Below are positions 23,493-36,032 of a stretch of DNA of 64,000 bases, in pieces (positions within the stretch are counted from its first letter, which is position 1; the number at the start of each line of letters is the position of its first letter). The DNA comes from Bigelowiella natans CCMP2755 (Eukaryota > Cercozoa > Chlorarachniophyceae). The notes below the pieces were generated by a model. That model was not told the DNA's origin, ran no database searches, and saw nothing but the letters and a program-made list of their open reading frames with translations. The stretch lies in assembly GCA_000320545.1 (NCBI GenBank), contig ADNK01000510.1, positions 114,764-178,763 on the forward strand, written 5' to 3'. The position numbers were made by a program, and so were the translations under genes.

Positions 23493-25235
23493 ATGGAAGT
23501 GAAGCAACCGTCCGTGTACTACGTGATGGAGGAGGGCAGTCGGACTATGATGCATCCGAAACTTCTCAAGTCTAAGATTGAGTCTGGCCAGGTTTTCCCG
23601 TTAATTTATTTGCTTTCTTATTTGTGAGGTATCTGTATGATGATCCACGTCAGGATTATCGTCAAAATTTGTAGTCGACATAGATAATTTACAGTATGCC
23701 TCTCTGCAGATCGACGGGGAAACTCTCGTGTGGGCAGATGGCATGCCCAAATGGGTTCAGGTAGAAATATGCTGCTTCTCCTCAAGAAGCATATAAGTGC
23801 TGCCTGCCTGCAACGTTTAACTATCACATCTATCATTATCCTTCCTAACATAGATCGCAGAAATTCCAGAGTTCAAAGAAATCCTTCCTGAAAGCGACCC
23901 AACTATGTCTGCAGCGGCTGCAATGCGCAACGAAGGTGATTTGACTCAATCAAAGTCTCCGCTTTGGGGACCACCACTGATTTCTTTTTATTTTCTAGCA
24001 AAAAATATCCAGCAATGGTACTACCTTCATCCTAGCACGCAAGCCAGAGAAGGTACCTTTCTTCATCTGGATCAAGTTTTTAGGTGAGAGAGGGTCTGAC
24101 ATATTTTGAACCAAAAAAAAGGTCCGTTCGATTCAAGCATCATTCAGTCTCTGATAGCACACGGCTCTATTACCAAAACAACACTGTTGTGGTGCGAAGA
24201 GGTAGAAACACGCTGAGCAGCATTCATGGAACTTTCTCGCAGCATGGGTGTCGCGATGAGTAATTTGAATTGAATCATCAGTATGAAAGTAATAATAGGA
24301 AATGGTTTACCTCGAAACAGATGGGTGAAACGTGGTCCGAAGCCAAGGATATCACAGACTTTGAAGAATCTTTCAAAGGTTTTTCTCCACATTTGCTTCT
24401 TGCATCTAATCTATGCACTCACGCACTTCTACGATGTTTCTCTTCCGTTATACATTCCTTTCATGCTGCAGGTAGCAAGAAAGCCGCAGCGACAGCAGAA
24501 TCCACTGCTGCTGCTACATGGTTCTATACGGACAAATATCGTAAGCAGCAGGGCCCGGTCGCAGAAAGCGTAATAGCCAAGGTAGAATTTCTCTTCGACG
24601 TGTAGGGAGAGAACATAAATAGAGGCGATTTTAATCTCACTCACGAACAGTGCTTAGTTTCTGTTAGGCTCGTTGGTGTATGTGTGTCATATGTGTGTTT
24701 GTGTGTGTGTGTGTGTGTGCGCGCGCCCTCTTAGTGTTTCACTGTGTAATGCTGGTGTGCGTCGTAATAGTTGATGCAGACAAAAGAGTTGACTGAAGAC
24801 TCGCTAGTGTGGAAAGAGGTACCGCTCTACCCACACACACACAAACACACATACACACAAAGATACAATCCTTCCAAGTCCATTCAGTAAGGAGCCTGAT
24901 ATCATAATCCATAGGGAATGGGCGAGTGGAAGGCTGTAAAATTGCTGCCGGACCTGGCTAAAAAAGTGAAGGAACTACTAGCTAGGACCGAGGAAGGAAA
25001 GCAAGAGGACAGCGAAGCAGCATCCTCAACAGCACCCAAAACCGCACAGCAAAAGAAAAAGAAGAAAAAGAGGAAGAAAAAATGGAAGACCTTTGAGAAT
25101 ACACCTCATGTTTACGTGCAGGTAATAGTCTCCTTTCAGTACGAAAGAGTAGCAACGATATATGGGAAAGGAAAGAAGAAAGACAGCCGTGCATCATGTT
25201 CTTGCTACATGGCACAGATACTACGCAGCACACAT

Positions 25236-25281
<46 letters not shown>

Positions 25282-26161
25282 GTTCCCCTCTTTCCTTCTC
25301 TTTCTCAGGGGTTTCCGAAGGATGTGACTGCCAAGGAGATTCAAGTCAGTCGTAGAAGTAGTAGTAGTAGTTAGTGATTTATTCGATTATTCGATGATAA
25401 CAGACATATCACGTGCGAATGACATGTAAACCCCATCCATCTTACGATCATCCACATGTAAATTAAATTCCTCCAGTCTTGTCAGTAATCCAAAAGGGAT
25501 TCCATAGCAAAGATTAACTTTAGCTTCTTCCAAATGGAGAGCAGCACAAGTGTAATCAAGGTTTTGTTGTCAGGAGCATTTCAAGAAAGCTGGCATAATC
25601 GCGACCGATATTAGTGGGAGGCCTCGTATCAAGATATACAAAGACAAGCAAGGCACTCCCAAAGGTGGTTCCTAATGCCATTTTCTCCATTTCCGACGAA
25701 ATGTTATCAGCCTCCTTTTTCCTCCTCGCTTATCTTTATGAGCAGCTTACTGTTGATGCGAAGAAAATAGTACTTAGGAAATGATGATTCTCATATACAA
25801 TGGTTGCATCATCATTATCATCATCATCATCAGCAGCAGCAGCACCCGTTGTCATCGTTTGTTGTTTGTTACACCCCAATCAATCAACCAACTGTGCAGG
25901 AGACGGTCTCGTGACCTACATGAAAGTTGAGTCGGTTCCACTCGCGATCCAGTTTGTCGATCAGACAGAAATTCGTCCAGGGTAAGACTAACAATGATGA
26001 TAATAGTAACGATGACAATGATATATAGCAGCATATGGGTCACAGGCTGCTAGCAGTAGTAATAGTAGTATTAGTTGCAGAAGAAGAAGAAGATCTAATG
26101 ATATATGCTATTGGTGGTGCTGCTGAGTGCAAGTTTCTAATACCATCATCATTACTTTGCT

Positions 26162-26200
<39 letters not shown>

Positions 26201-26914
26201 ACATGTTGTCGGAGTAGTCAGTACTTTCAAGCAGCTGATAGAACCTATAATCCCCACCATGAGGGATGGATGGATGCATGATTGCTGCTGTTTTTGTTTT
26301 TTGTTGTATTTTTTAAATGGTCGATGATGATGATGATGTTGCTGCTCAGATTCAAGCTCACCGTGCAGAAGGCTGAGTTCCAGCAGAAAGGGGAAAAGTT
26401 CATTGAGAAGAAGCACAAGAAGGCCGATATCAAGTTCAAGAGATTTCAACAATCGACAGCTTTGGATTGGGACGAGGATGGGGTAAAGGAAATCAAGGTA
26501 TAATACAAGACTACGTGCAGCATAGTAGTGTGTACCCAATAAATAAATAAATAACACAGCCAGACGAAGAAGCAGCACCGTCGATGATTGTTCCTTTATC
26601 CTCCCAATAATAAAGAAATGAATACCAGAAGGGATTTGTTGAATTGTTGTTGTCGATGAAATATCGACTGAGGAGCGACAGAATAGTGGTGATGTGTGTG
26701 GTGGGTACCATACTCGTCATCTGTTGCTCGATCACGTCGTTCCTTATTCGTCCTCGTCTTACTAACTGACCTCCTCCTCTTCCTCCTGGTGATCTGTTTG
26801 TGGTTTTTACTCTTACTCTTAATAATGACTATGATTATAATAATAATGATGATGATGTCGATGCTGCTGCTATTGCGGTTGTGGTGATTGGTGTTGTTGT
26901 TGGTGGTACTATCG

Positions 26915-26949
<35 letters not shown>

Positions 26950-28473
26950 AGGGATTTCGAATCGTAATATTGAAACACATGTTCACGCCCTTGGAAGCCA
27001 AGCCTGACCGAGACAAGTTCTTCGATGAACTCAAGGTGTGCTCATTCATCATAATCATGATGATGATGATGATGATGATGATGGCCCTGCTGCTGCAACT
27101 ACGAAAAGAAGGAAGAGGAGGAGGAGGAAGAGGAGGGAGCTGAAGGGGATAGATGATAGATAGGAGTGAAGGAAGGAAGAAGGGGAGATTGAGCATTCTC
27201 ATCTTTCAAAATTACTGCATACCTTTCTGTATGCTACTACTCAGTACAACAAAATATTAAGAATTGGTGACAAATCCACGACGACTGCTCTCACTGGCTT
27301 TTCTTATGATTGATTACAGGAAGAAGTGGGTGCGGAAATTGAGAAGGTGCTCATACTGGTGGTGGTGGTGGTGGTGGTGGTAGTGCTGGTGGTAGCGGTG
27401 GATTTCTATTTGTCTTGACATCATGTAGGTGTATGTGTACATGCAATATATCTTTGAAAGGAATATCTACAATACTAAATTACCATATGTATTATGAGGG
27501 AGGGAAGGAGAGAGAGAGAGAGAGGTTTCATACACTCAGGCTGAATATATCAACGATGACAGAAATGTGGAGAAATCGAGAAATTCACGGTGTTTGAGAA
27601 CAATCCAGACGGCGTTATTGCGATTAAGTTTCAGGTAGCAATGATAGTAACCCTGTCGCAGCAGCAGCAGGACGAACGAACACCATCAGTATTTTGACCA
27701 ACATGTTGAATACTTTCCTAAGATTCTCCAAAATACTGATCTTTTTCTGTCACTGTGGTCAGAATGGTAGCAGCGCTCACAAGTGCATCGAGACTATGGA
27801 TGGAAGGTCACGACACAGCTAATAATTGCATACGATGTAGTAGTAGTAGTAGTAGTAGTAGTAGAAGTAGTAGTAGTAGAGTAGTAGTTGTGTGGATATT
27901 CAAGATATTATTTCACAGCTATGTCATTTCTTCCAACAATCATTACTTTAAACAACCCCCTTCAAATGGATCACCCACCGACCTAATCCTCGTTGGAAAT
28001 AGTATTGATATAATTAATTATAATAAATGCATAGATTCTTCGGTCAGAGAAAAATTGAATGCTTTTACTTCGATGGGAAAACTAATTACAAGGTGCTGAG
28101 GCAGTTGGAACGCCTGCACACACACACATACACACACACACGCAACCGGAACCACGATCAAAGATAAAATACAACCGAATGAGCGGACAAGTAAATAGCT
28201 GAATAATGTGTGTTGTTAGCAGTTAGCGTATGCATCTATACTCTGTCTTATAAATATGGGAAGTCCGACCTGGTTCCTACTCTCATCTTGTGTGTCTCTT
28301 CGTTATCATTCTGTGGCGTCGTCGTCGTCGTCGTCGAGCAGGTGGGAGCATCCGAGGAAGAGGAACGGGAGCGAGCAAAAGAGTATGAGAAATGGTTGAT
28401 GGCAGAGCAACAAGAAGAACCGGCTGGAGAAAAAGAAAAGGAGCAGCCGATGGCATCAGCATCGCAAAAATGA
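23493..28473 (+). CDS. HTATSF1: Tat-SF1/Cus2-type splicing factor with three GYF_2-like modules, RRM and UHM
   Basis: Nineteen exons join in phase to 517 residues (first exon 23493-23591, last 28342-28473). N-terminal: three GYF_2 (DUF4339)-like units, with landmarks IDGETLVWADGMPKWV, WYYLHPSTQ..EGPFDSS..TTLLWCEE, and ATWFYTDKYRKQQGP..DSLVWKEGMGEW. A Lys-rich nuclear-localisation-like stretch follows, then an RRM (HVYVQGFPKDVTAKEI ... GDGLVTYMKVESVPLAIQFV). Next comes a C-terminal UHM-type RRM (FRIVILKHMFTPLEAKPD ... CGEIEKFTVFENNPDGVIAI ... CIETMDGRFFGQRK ... YFDGKTNYK) and an acidic tail. The UHM R-x-F motif is Arg-Phe-Phe. This matches Tat-SF1/Cus2, which binds SF3B1 ULM peptides and U2 snRNP during prespliceosome assembly. 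The RRM-UHM core is typical; three GYF_2-like repeats in front are not part of the animal or yeast protein. Start: first ATG, with the GYF unit intact. Confidence 0.9.
25238..25279. repeat. (CA)n microsatellite in Tat-SF1 intron
   Basis: CA dinucleotide run about 30 bases upstream of the acceptor of the exon starting at 25309. Confidence 0.95.
26164..26199. repeat. (GT)n microsatellite in Tat-SF1 intron
   Basis: About 36 bases of GT in the intron between the exons ending at 25981 and beginning at 26350. Confidence 0.95.
26917..26951 (+). repeat. (CT)n tract acting as polypyrimidine tract of an acceptor
   Basis: A CT microsatellite runs directly into the CAG acceptor of the exon that starts at 26952 (GFRIVILKHMF), so the repeat supplies the whole polypyrimidine tract. 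Confidence 0.9.
27837..27885. repeat. (GTA)n microsatellite in Tat-SF1 intron
   Basis: GTA/TAG trinucleotide run with one AGA interruption, about 35 bases downstream of the donor at 27807. Confidence 0.9.
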
Positions 28474-29025
28474 TTGCTGAAGGCGCTATTATTGAGCAAA
28501 TGACCTTGTAAGTTTTCTCTCCATGATCAAGATCGGTCGACATGCAGTGCGCTTTTTGTTGTCACTGATGCAAGTGACTAGGTCTGTCGCAAAGGTGGAC
28601 TCACTGCAGCACAATGAATGTTAGTAGCTAGTTATTGTTGGCTGACTAGTAGCGATCATGCGAAGCGTTTGCTTCCTGCATGTGCATCATCACAACCGGG
28701 TCAAACCTGCAACGAACTTCGTGTCAAGCTGTGCCAATCGGATGTCATTGACGCAGTGCAGAGTGTGCCTTGCTAGCTTGCTAGCTTGGTTGAGGGCACA
28801 TGCGCGGTAGCAAACTGCTCATGCTCATGTCTAGGTGTGTGTCACCCCCGCCAACCAAGCTAGCGAGAGAGCAGGCATGTGCGTAGGTGTGACCGTGACA
28901 GACGAGAAGGTTGGGCTCACGTTGCGCTGTTGCATGCTAGCTAGCAAGCATCTCTGCAAATGCGAATGTGCAATGCATGCAGCAGCACATGCTTGTGATG
29001 TCCGAGCGCGCAGCAACGCACCAGT

Positions 29026-29049
29026 TAGCTAGCTAGCTAGCTAGCTAGC
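29026..29049. repeat. (TAGC)n tetranucleotide repeat
   Basis: Self-complementary AGCT/TAGC run of about six units in the 3' flank; shorter copies occur at about 11673-11684 and 46129-46144, also in 3' flanks. Confidence 0.9.
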
Positions 29050-29552
29050 CCGCATTAGCATTGCTAGATTGCTAGATTGTGTGTCACATGCCAGCATGCA
29101 CACAACTCTAGAATTAAACGAGAGAATGTCTAGTACGTTTGGAAACATCCACGCATCTGACAAAGCGAAAACATCTCATTTTCTTCTTTCTCGATCTGCT
29201 AGCGAGCGCCCCCCTCTGCTAGCCTTTTGCACCGCACAACAACGCGCATTTTGCTAGGACTACGTACGCACAACAGTTGTTGTGTGTGGTCCTGTACCGC
29301 ACATGCAACTGCACAGCGCACAAGCTAGCAAGTCATTACCGCTGTGCATCACATCCATGTAACACTTCTAGACTTCTAAGACATTGCACAATCATTTCAC
29401 AAGACATGTACATAGTGTAGTTTCTTGTTTCATGCGTGTTATCTATTCCACGAATTGCAAGCATCATGCATTCGTATGTAAATATTATGTAAAGTAAGTC
29501 AATTGCTACCTAAAATACGGTGACTAGCAGAAGCACACCACAGCAATGCTAA

Positions 29553-29588
<36 letters not shown>
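29553..29588. repeat. (GT)n microsatellite
   Basis: GT dinucleotide run about 100 bases beyond the PPR gene's stop codon. Confidence 0.95.
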
Positions 29589-29686
29589 AATGTCTGAGTC
29601 GATCTGCATTGGGCTTACGCTTACACTATCAATAAATCATTCAATTTAAATTGGTTGACGATGTCTTCTCTCACACATCACGATCA

Positions 29687-31014
29687 TCAGACTATGTCAT
29701 TAAGCTCCGATTCCAATATTTCTATTAGTTCTTCAGGTCTCGAACGTCCTCCGTGAGCTGCTGAGATACTACTCGGCACCTCTCCGCCATTATTATTATT
29801 ATTATTTTTAGTAGTAGTAGTAGTAGCGTCTGATGATGCGGAGATAGTAACGGAAGGAATGGTGGTGCCTTCAGGAGCTTTTTCTAGCATATTGATCAGC
29901 GTGGCTAACGTGTAGACTTCCGGGACGACTCCGTCCTCCTATTCAAAGCAAAGCAAGATTGTCGAGCCAAGGGTGGTGTCAAGTTTTGAAAGGGCGACAG
30001 ACAACGCGGAGGCAGACAGGCAGGGAGGAAATGATGTAGGGAAATGAATTCGAGTGTATTGGGGGCTCTTCTATTGACAAAAGCACCTTATTATATACTG
30101 CTATCATCACGCTACCTTTATCGAACGGTAGATTCGTTCCGCGTAAGATGCAGCTGCTGCCCCCCCCCCCTCACCGCCCCCATATTTCTCGCAGCTGGCG
30201 GCTATTGTGTTGTACACCACCACTGTCGGAGGGGAGGGGTGGTGGTGATGGTGACGATTTCTATTTTTCGTCGACGTTTCTGTCGCTACTGCGGTTCCGT
30301 CATCGTAGTCGTCTCTAGGTGGAACATTCACTGACAACGGTGTTGTTGATGTCGTTGTTGTTGTGGAGCTGGGAGATATTGTGCCCACCAGCTGCCGATA
30401 TTGCTCGAAGTACTCGAATGCAAGATCCAGCTCACCTTAAAAAACAAAAACAAGAAATCAGATCGTCGGGCAAAGGGGCAGGAGGAAGAGGAGGAGGAGG
30501 AGGGGGAGGAGAAAGAAAACGAAGAGGCCATGATGCCAGAGATAAAACATAGAACGATTTCATTCTCAACTAATGCTGGTGAAGATGCTTTTGAGTCAAC
30601 CATTGCTGCCACTTCTTCTACGACTACTGTACGACTACTGCTACTACTATTTCTTCTACTACTAATACTACTACTCAACTATCATTATCATCATCCTCAT
30701 CGTCATCATCATCATCTTTGTATATCCACCTGCAGCGCCCAACGCATGAATCAAGGCTGCGTACGTGAAGGCATCTCTCCTAATCTGTGTGCTCTCACCA
30801 ACAGCGTCACGTGCACTATTTTTCCCCCCCCCCCCCCCCCCTCCTCCTCTCCTATTCGATGAGGATGGTGATGACGATGATGTGAGAGAACGGCTACTGC
30901 TGCCACTGTGTTCCATTTCAACAATCTTATTGAATATTGATAGCGCAGCTCTCCACTCTCCCGCTCCTGATATATCGAGATGTATTATTAAGATATATAC
31001 ATATTATTAAATAG

Positions 31015-31062
<48 letters not shown>

Positions 31063-31542
31063 TATTATATATATACATTGTGCGCGAGTAAATATGCAGT
31101 ATTGTGCATTTGTGAGTGGCGTATGGGGTGGTGAAATGGGCGTGCTCGTCTACATGTAACTAACGTCTCTTCTACTAGTTTACCGCCGCATGCGGAGATC
31201 GCAGCGTTGTACGAGATGATCGAGGGAGCGATCCGATCTCGAGCCATCTCGTCCACAAGGAGATGTAGAGCTCGCTGCCATTCACCTGATGGTGACGTGG
31301 TAGAGTACCAAGATACACATCATGTGCATTTAGATGAAGACGAGTACGCTTAGATATGATATATTGGCAATATTTATTATCCTTTTTTTGATTTCGAAAT
31401 GATCATACTGTTCTGGGAGTAATATAGACGTACTACGAATTACTTTCCATCCCCCTCTCGTTATCAAAATACATCTATTTACCGGTTACTATATGATGCA
31501 ATGCCAGCATCCCCTTCCTCTCCCTGTCCCCCCCCTTAAATT

Positions 31543-31578
<36 letters not shown>

Positions 31579-32308
31579 TCTTCTCTCTCTTACACACACA
31601 CACACACACCTGCTTTTTGACAAGCTGAGATGGCTGCATTGTAGGTGATGACACTTCGAGGGATCCTTTTTGCGCTCATTTCTTCCACAAGAGACAGAGC
31701 TCGCTGCCAATCCCTCGCCTTCTCACAAGCGGAGATGACTGAGTTATATGTGATCTGGTCTCGGGCAATACTACTACTACTACTACAACTACTACTACTG
31801 CTGCTGCCACTGCCTGTTGTTCCCTGCTGCTGCTGCTGTCTTTGAATTGCTCCCTGACCTTTTTTGTTATGCGGTTCTATATCGACCTACCAAAATTAAT
31901 CATATCATTTGAGGAGGAGGAGGAGGAGGAGGAGGAGGAGGTGAAGCAACAGATGCAAACGCGCACATGTACGCGTGTATGTGTGCGTTTATTTGTGTGT
32001 GTGTGTGTGTGCTTCTCCGGACATCTTCAGTACCAAAAAAAAATTCCAAAAATACAAGCCGGCGCGCCTCTTCTCTCAAATTCTTAAGCGTCGTCATCGT
32101 GCTGCAAGATTTTGCTGTTTCGGGGAGAAAAAAAGGACTACTACGGACTAAAGCAATGACCATAGAGTCGAAGAGCTCCAGTGCTGCCTCAAGATCACCA
32201 GCTTTCTCACACACGGTAATCGCGCTATTGTACGTTATCGTGTTCGGTTGAACCTAGTGGCGGGATTGATGATGATTCAAATCGAATGCTATTTTATTAA
32301 AGATGAAA

Positions 32309-32345
<37 letters not shown>

Positions 32346-32986
32346 AATGAATCAACTCTGTGGTCGCACCGCAGCTGAGAAATCATCTCAGGTTTCAAAG
32401 TTACCGTAGAAGTTATTCAGATATGTGATTTCGAATAATAAGTGTTTGTGAGTAGTCAGAGTGGTAAATAGATAGAATGGTTGCCGTTCATCGTCGCTAC
32501 TACGGATTTCATGCAAATAGCCGTCCTCCTTCTTCTTCTATGTCTACTCCTCCTCCCCCTCCTCCTCCTCCTACTACTACTCTACTACTACCACCTGTGA
32601 CTGGTCCATTCGGTCAATGAGATTGAGAGCAATATCTACACGTGCAGGCTCTTCCAATGCATGAATAGCTGTGTTGTAGCTTATCACATCGGGTAGCACC
32701 TAGTAGAAGTAGTAGTAGTAGTGGTAGTAGTAGTATCATCCAACTGTTAGTCAGTAGTCAATCAGGAAAGCATAGTGCTGCATATATAGACAAACATTGA
32801 ATGGTTCCTTCTCTCCCCCTCTCTCTAACGCTCTCTGTGCTCTTGGTCCTCCTCCCCTTTCTTCCTTTCTTTCATTCCCCTCTCCCCTCCGCGACCGAAT
32901 CAGCCTGCATTTCATCGAGCATTGATAGCGCCAGCTCCCAGTTTGATGGTGTTCTGTCGTAGTAGGTGTTCGTCGTTAATATTATT

Positions 32987-33024
<38 letters not shown>

Positions 33025-34158
33025 GTGGTGAGCGGGTGGGCGCTGTTGGTAATCATCGAATTATGACAGAGAGTTGTCAGTAAGAGCTCCTCCTCCTCCT
33101 CCTCCTCCTACTAGTAGTAGTAGTAGTACTACTGCTACTCTACCCTCACCCAGCGGCTGCCGTCTTGATAATGGCGTTGTAAGTGAAGGCATTCCGTGGG
33201 ACGTTCAGCTCCTTCATCTGGGACAGTAGGGAGAGTGCGGTCGCCCACGCCTTTTTGCCCCTGATAGCCGATATCGCCGATGAGAACGACACCGTATCAG
33301 GATGCACAGAAGCTTCTCCCATCCCATGTAGCAGCTCTACTGCAATGTCGCCGCGCCGACCCACTTTGGCTGCGTATATGGCAGCGTTGAAGGTCACACC
33401 ATCTGCTAGAATCTGGTAGATGGAGAGGGGGAAGAGGAGGAGGAGGAGGAGGATTAATACGAGGTTGTACCAAGGAGATATCATCATCACCCTACTCTTT
33501 CTCTCTCTCTCTCTCCCCTGTTATGGTCTGTATAATGAAATGTGTTGTTCCACACAACCAAACAGCAAACAGCTTCTTGTTGTTGTTGTAGTAGTTGTTG
33601 TTACCTCTGCATCTGCGTCCTGGTTACTACCAATCACACCTGCCAAGGCACGGGGAAGGGGAGAAGTGGAAAACAACCGATTTTGCTGCTGGTCAGCGGC
33701 ACCAACAGTATCATCATCATCATCCATGCCAGCAGTCTCGTCTGTCGTTCCTGCTCCTCCTCTCCTTTTCATATCCTTCGTGTGATCTATGAGATGATAG
33801 GCCAGCCGGAGTGCCGACGCCCTACGAGGAGAAGGAACACGAGAGCGAGAGAATCATGGAGAGAGGGAGGGAGAAGCAGAAAGTTGTTAAGGGGGGGCAA
33901 GTTAACTGCAGATTCTCCACTTACCATTGGCCTGAGCGCGTGAGTACTGTGATAATTGTGTTGTATGATACAACATCCCGGCTCAGCTAATAAGGAAACA
34001 AACAGTAGGAGGGGGGGGGGAGAGGAGTATAAGGCTTGTGAATTTTTTTGAATGACCACAATAAAAAATGATCGTTTTGATGCTAGACTGTACAATACCA
34101 TCGTCTGCTGATCTAACTATGAATGAACACTGTCTCTCCTCTCGTTTCTCTCTGCATA

Positions 34159-34197
<39 letters not shown>

Positions 34198-34198
34198 A

Positions 34199-34274
<76 letters not shown>

Positions 34275-34804
34275 GATATCTGGTCTCTTTTAGGTTCTTG
34301 TTCTCCCTCTTCTTCATCATTCCTCACAAGTTACGACGTACGTGCTTCTCGGGGATCGACTTGAATATTGAGAGTGCCTTCCTCCAGTTCTTTGTGTTCC
34401 TTTGCGCACTCATGGCCGTGTTGTACAGCTGAAAGAGTAATCAAGCATAACGATGATGATGATGATGATGATGGCATAGACAATAACAGCATCGTATAGA
34501 TCATTAATATAGTGGGTGGTAAGTTCCTAAAGAAGGGGAGAGAAATCATCGTCACGAATCTCTAAAAGCATTGTTTTTTTATTATTACCTCAGTCGATAT
34601 CACGTCCTTTTTCACTGCTTTGTTAAACATATCCATCGCATCTTTGTTCCTACAGGAAGAAGAGAGAAGAAGAAGGAGAAGAAGAAGAAGAAAAAGAAGG
34701 AGGAAAAAGGCCATGATGAGGACAATGGTTTCGACAGGATTATTTACATTAATTCAGCATCACATACAAGTTAAATATGTGTGAGTTTATATATTAAATA
34801 GTGA

Positions 34805-34835
<31 letters not shown>

Positions 34836-36032
34836 CTTGTGGATTCCACCTTCCCATCTCTGCATTTGAGCGGATAAGAATTGCAAACCTTTCAAAAAAG
34901 GACAGACAGAAAATACCCAAGAAGCACAAATTAGCTGGGAAGGGAATCAGTAATATGAGGTAGCAGCAATATATACAACTCATAAGAGCGGTAGGCGGCC
35001 ATATCATCCTGATTTGCATTGTCTTCATGGTTGGTTACATACTCTCTTGAATCAAGGTCGGGAAGACGTCGTAGTTGCCGCATCAACGAATCAAACTGAC
35101 GGAGAAGGAGTCGTATGCATATGAGTTGAGGAGTCGCATATGTAGATGATGAGCTCCATCAAGGGAAAAAAGAGGCATGCATGATGTTTCCGCTAAATTC
35201 TCGATTTGTGTGGTATCGTTCAAGCATTTTGGCATTCAATAAACAAATGCTTTCCAATCTTTCATTGTTGTTATGAAGTAAAGGGAGGTCGTTCAATCAT
35301 TTACAGGACACTGCGAAATATAGCTTTCTCTGCCTTATGGGGCGCAATGCAGCCAGAGACGATGACGACGACGACGACTACTACCTTTTCTCGCCGGTGC
35401 TTTCGGCTGCAAATACGAAGCTCCTTAAACTTATTGAACCGCTTCTCCATGTCTAACAACGGTACTTCCCCTTTTGATGACGATGATGATGACGACGATG
35501 ATGATGATGATGATGATGATGAGGGGTACATCCCACTATTACCAGCGGCGGCACATCTCCTAACAAGCTGTTGCCTACTGTTGGTACTCTTTATCATGTA
35601 AAATTCTGAGGAGGTGTCATCGTTACTGCTTATGGTGACGACAGGAAATTGATCGAAGTTGTTGTTAAGTGTGGGATTGGGTCTACGGAGAGAGTATCGA
35701 CTACGGTGGAGCGAGGAATGTCGGCGGCTGCGGCACCGAGAGGAGGAGAAGGAAGGAGGAGATGAGGAGGAAGAGGAGTAAAGTGCATTGCTAGGAATAA
35801 CTCGACTTCTACTACAGATGCTGTACAGTGGTCTAGTGGTGCTGCCAGTTGATGTGATGATTGTTGTCGGAAATTGTCGGTGGGGATGGGATGCTGATAT
35901 TGTGTGTGGAGATAGAGGGGTGCTGTGCGGGTGCCTCAGAAGAGGGGATTGGACTCTTATCGTCATTAAACTCTCGCCATAATATGAAGTGCTCGCTAGG
36001 GCAAGCGACAGCAAGGCGGTTGCTGAAGTCAA
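29687..36032 (-). CDS. Pentatricopeptide repeat (PPR) protein, probably organelle-targeted
   Basis: PPR proteins bind organellar RNA in a sequence-specific way. Helical pairs are spread over many short exons. From the N-terminus: FAILIRSNAEMGRW (near 34860), NKDAMDMFNKAVKKDVISTE (34600), LYNTAMSAQRNTKNWRKALS (34400), RDVVSYNTIITVLTRSGQWA (33950), ADGVTFNAAIYAAKVGRRGD and FSSAISAIRGKKAWATALSL (33200-33420), DVISYNTAIHALEEPARVDI (32650), NTITYNSAITVCEKAGDLEA (32200), DQITYNSVISACEKARDWQR (31720), RSVITYNAAISACQK (31640), PSIISYNAAISACGG (31200), RRDAFTYAALIHALGAAG (30760), VVVYNTIAASCEKYGGG (30200). The first exon (36032-35385) begins MTSATALLSLALASTSYYGE, a hydrophobic leader, then a long Ser/Arg-rich stretch, consistent with plastid or mitochondrial targeting. 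Poly-Ser, Asp and His inserts come from expanded trinucleotides. The last exon ends SRPEELIEILESELNDIV. Exon borders are only partly phased. Confidence 0.82.
31018..31056. repeat. (TA)n microsatellite in PPR intron
   Basis: AT-only tract in the intron between the motifs near 30760 and 31200. Confidence 0.9.
34160..34271. repeat. Compound (TA)n-(GT)n-(GA)n microsatellite in PPR intron
   Basis: Three different dinucleotide runs in succession within one intron (TA about 34160-34193, GT about 34200-34234, GA about 34239-34270). Confidence 0.95.
35479..35524. repeat. (GAT)n tract encoding poly-Ser in PPR first exon
   Basis: On the gene strand this TCA/TCG/TCC-type run is read as about 16 consecutive serines inside the open frame of the first PPR exon, between GMYPS and KGEVPLLDME; a coding microsatellite. 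Confidence 0.75.

Larger units (their letters stand above)
28474..29686. other. Convergent intergenic region, densest CATG/GCTAGC tract
   Basis: Lies between the Tat-SF1 (+) and PPR (-) stop codons. No coding exon is recognised. From about 28620 to 29400 it is dense in GCATGC, TGCATG, GCTAGC and TGCGCA-type palindromic words. A (TAGC)n run sits at about 29026-29049 and a (GT)n microsatellite at 29553-29588. Confidence 0.6.

Noticed and set aside
28474-29686. Possible transposable element or CRISPR-like array in the CATG/GCTAGC-rich region
   Set aside because: No terminal inverted repeats, transposase-like frame or regularly spaced identical repeats could be seen; only short palindromic words.
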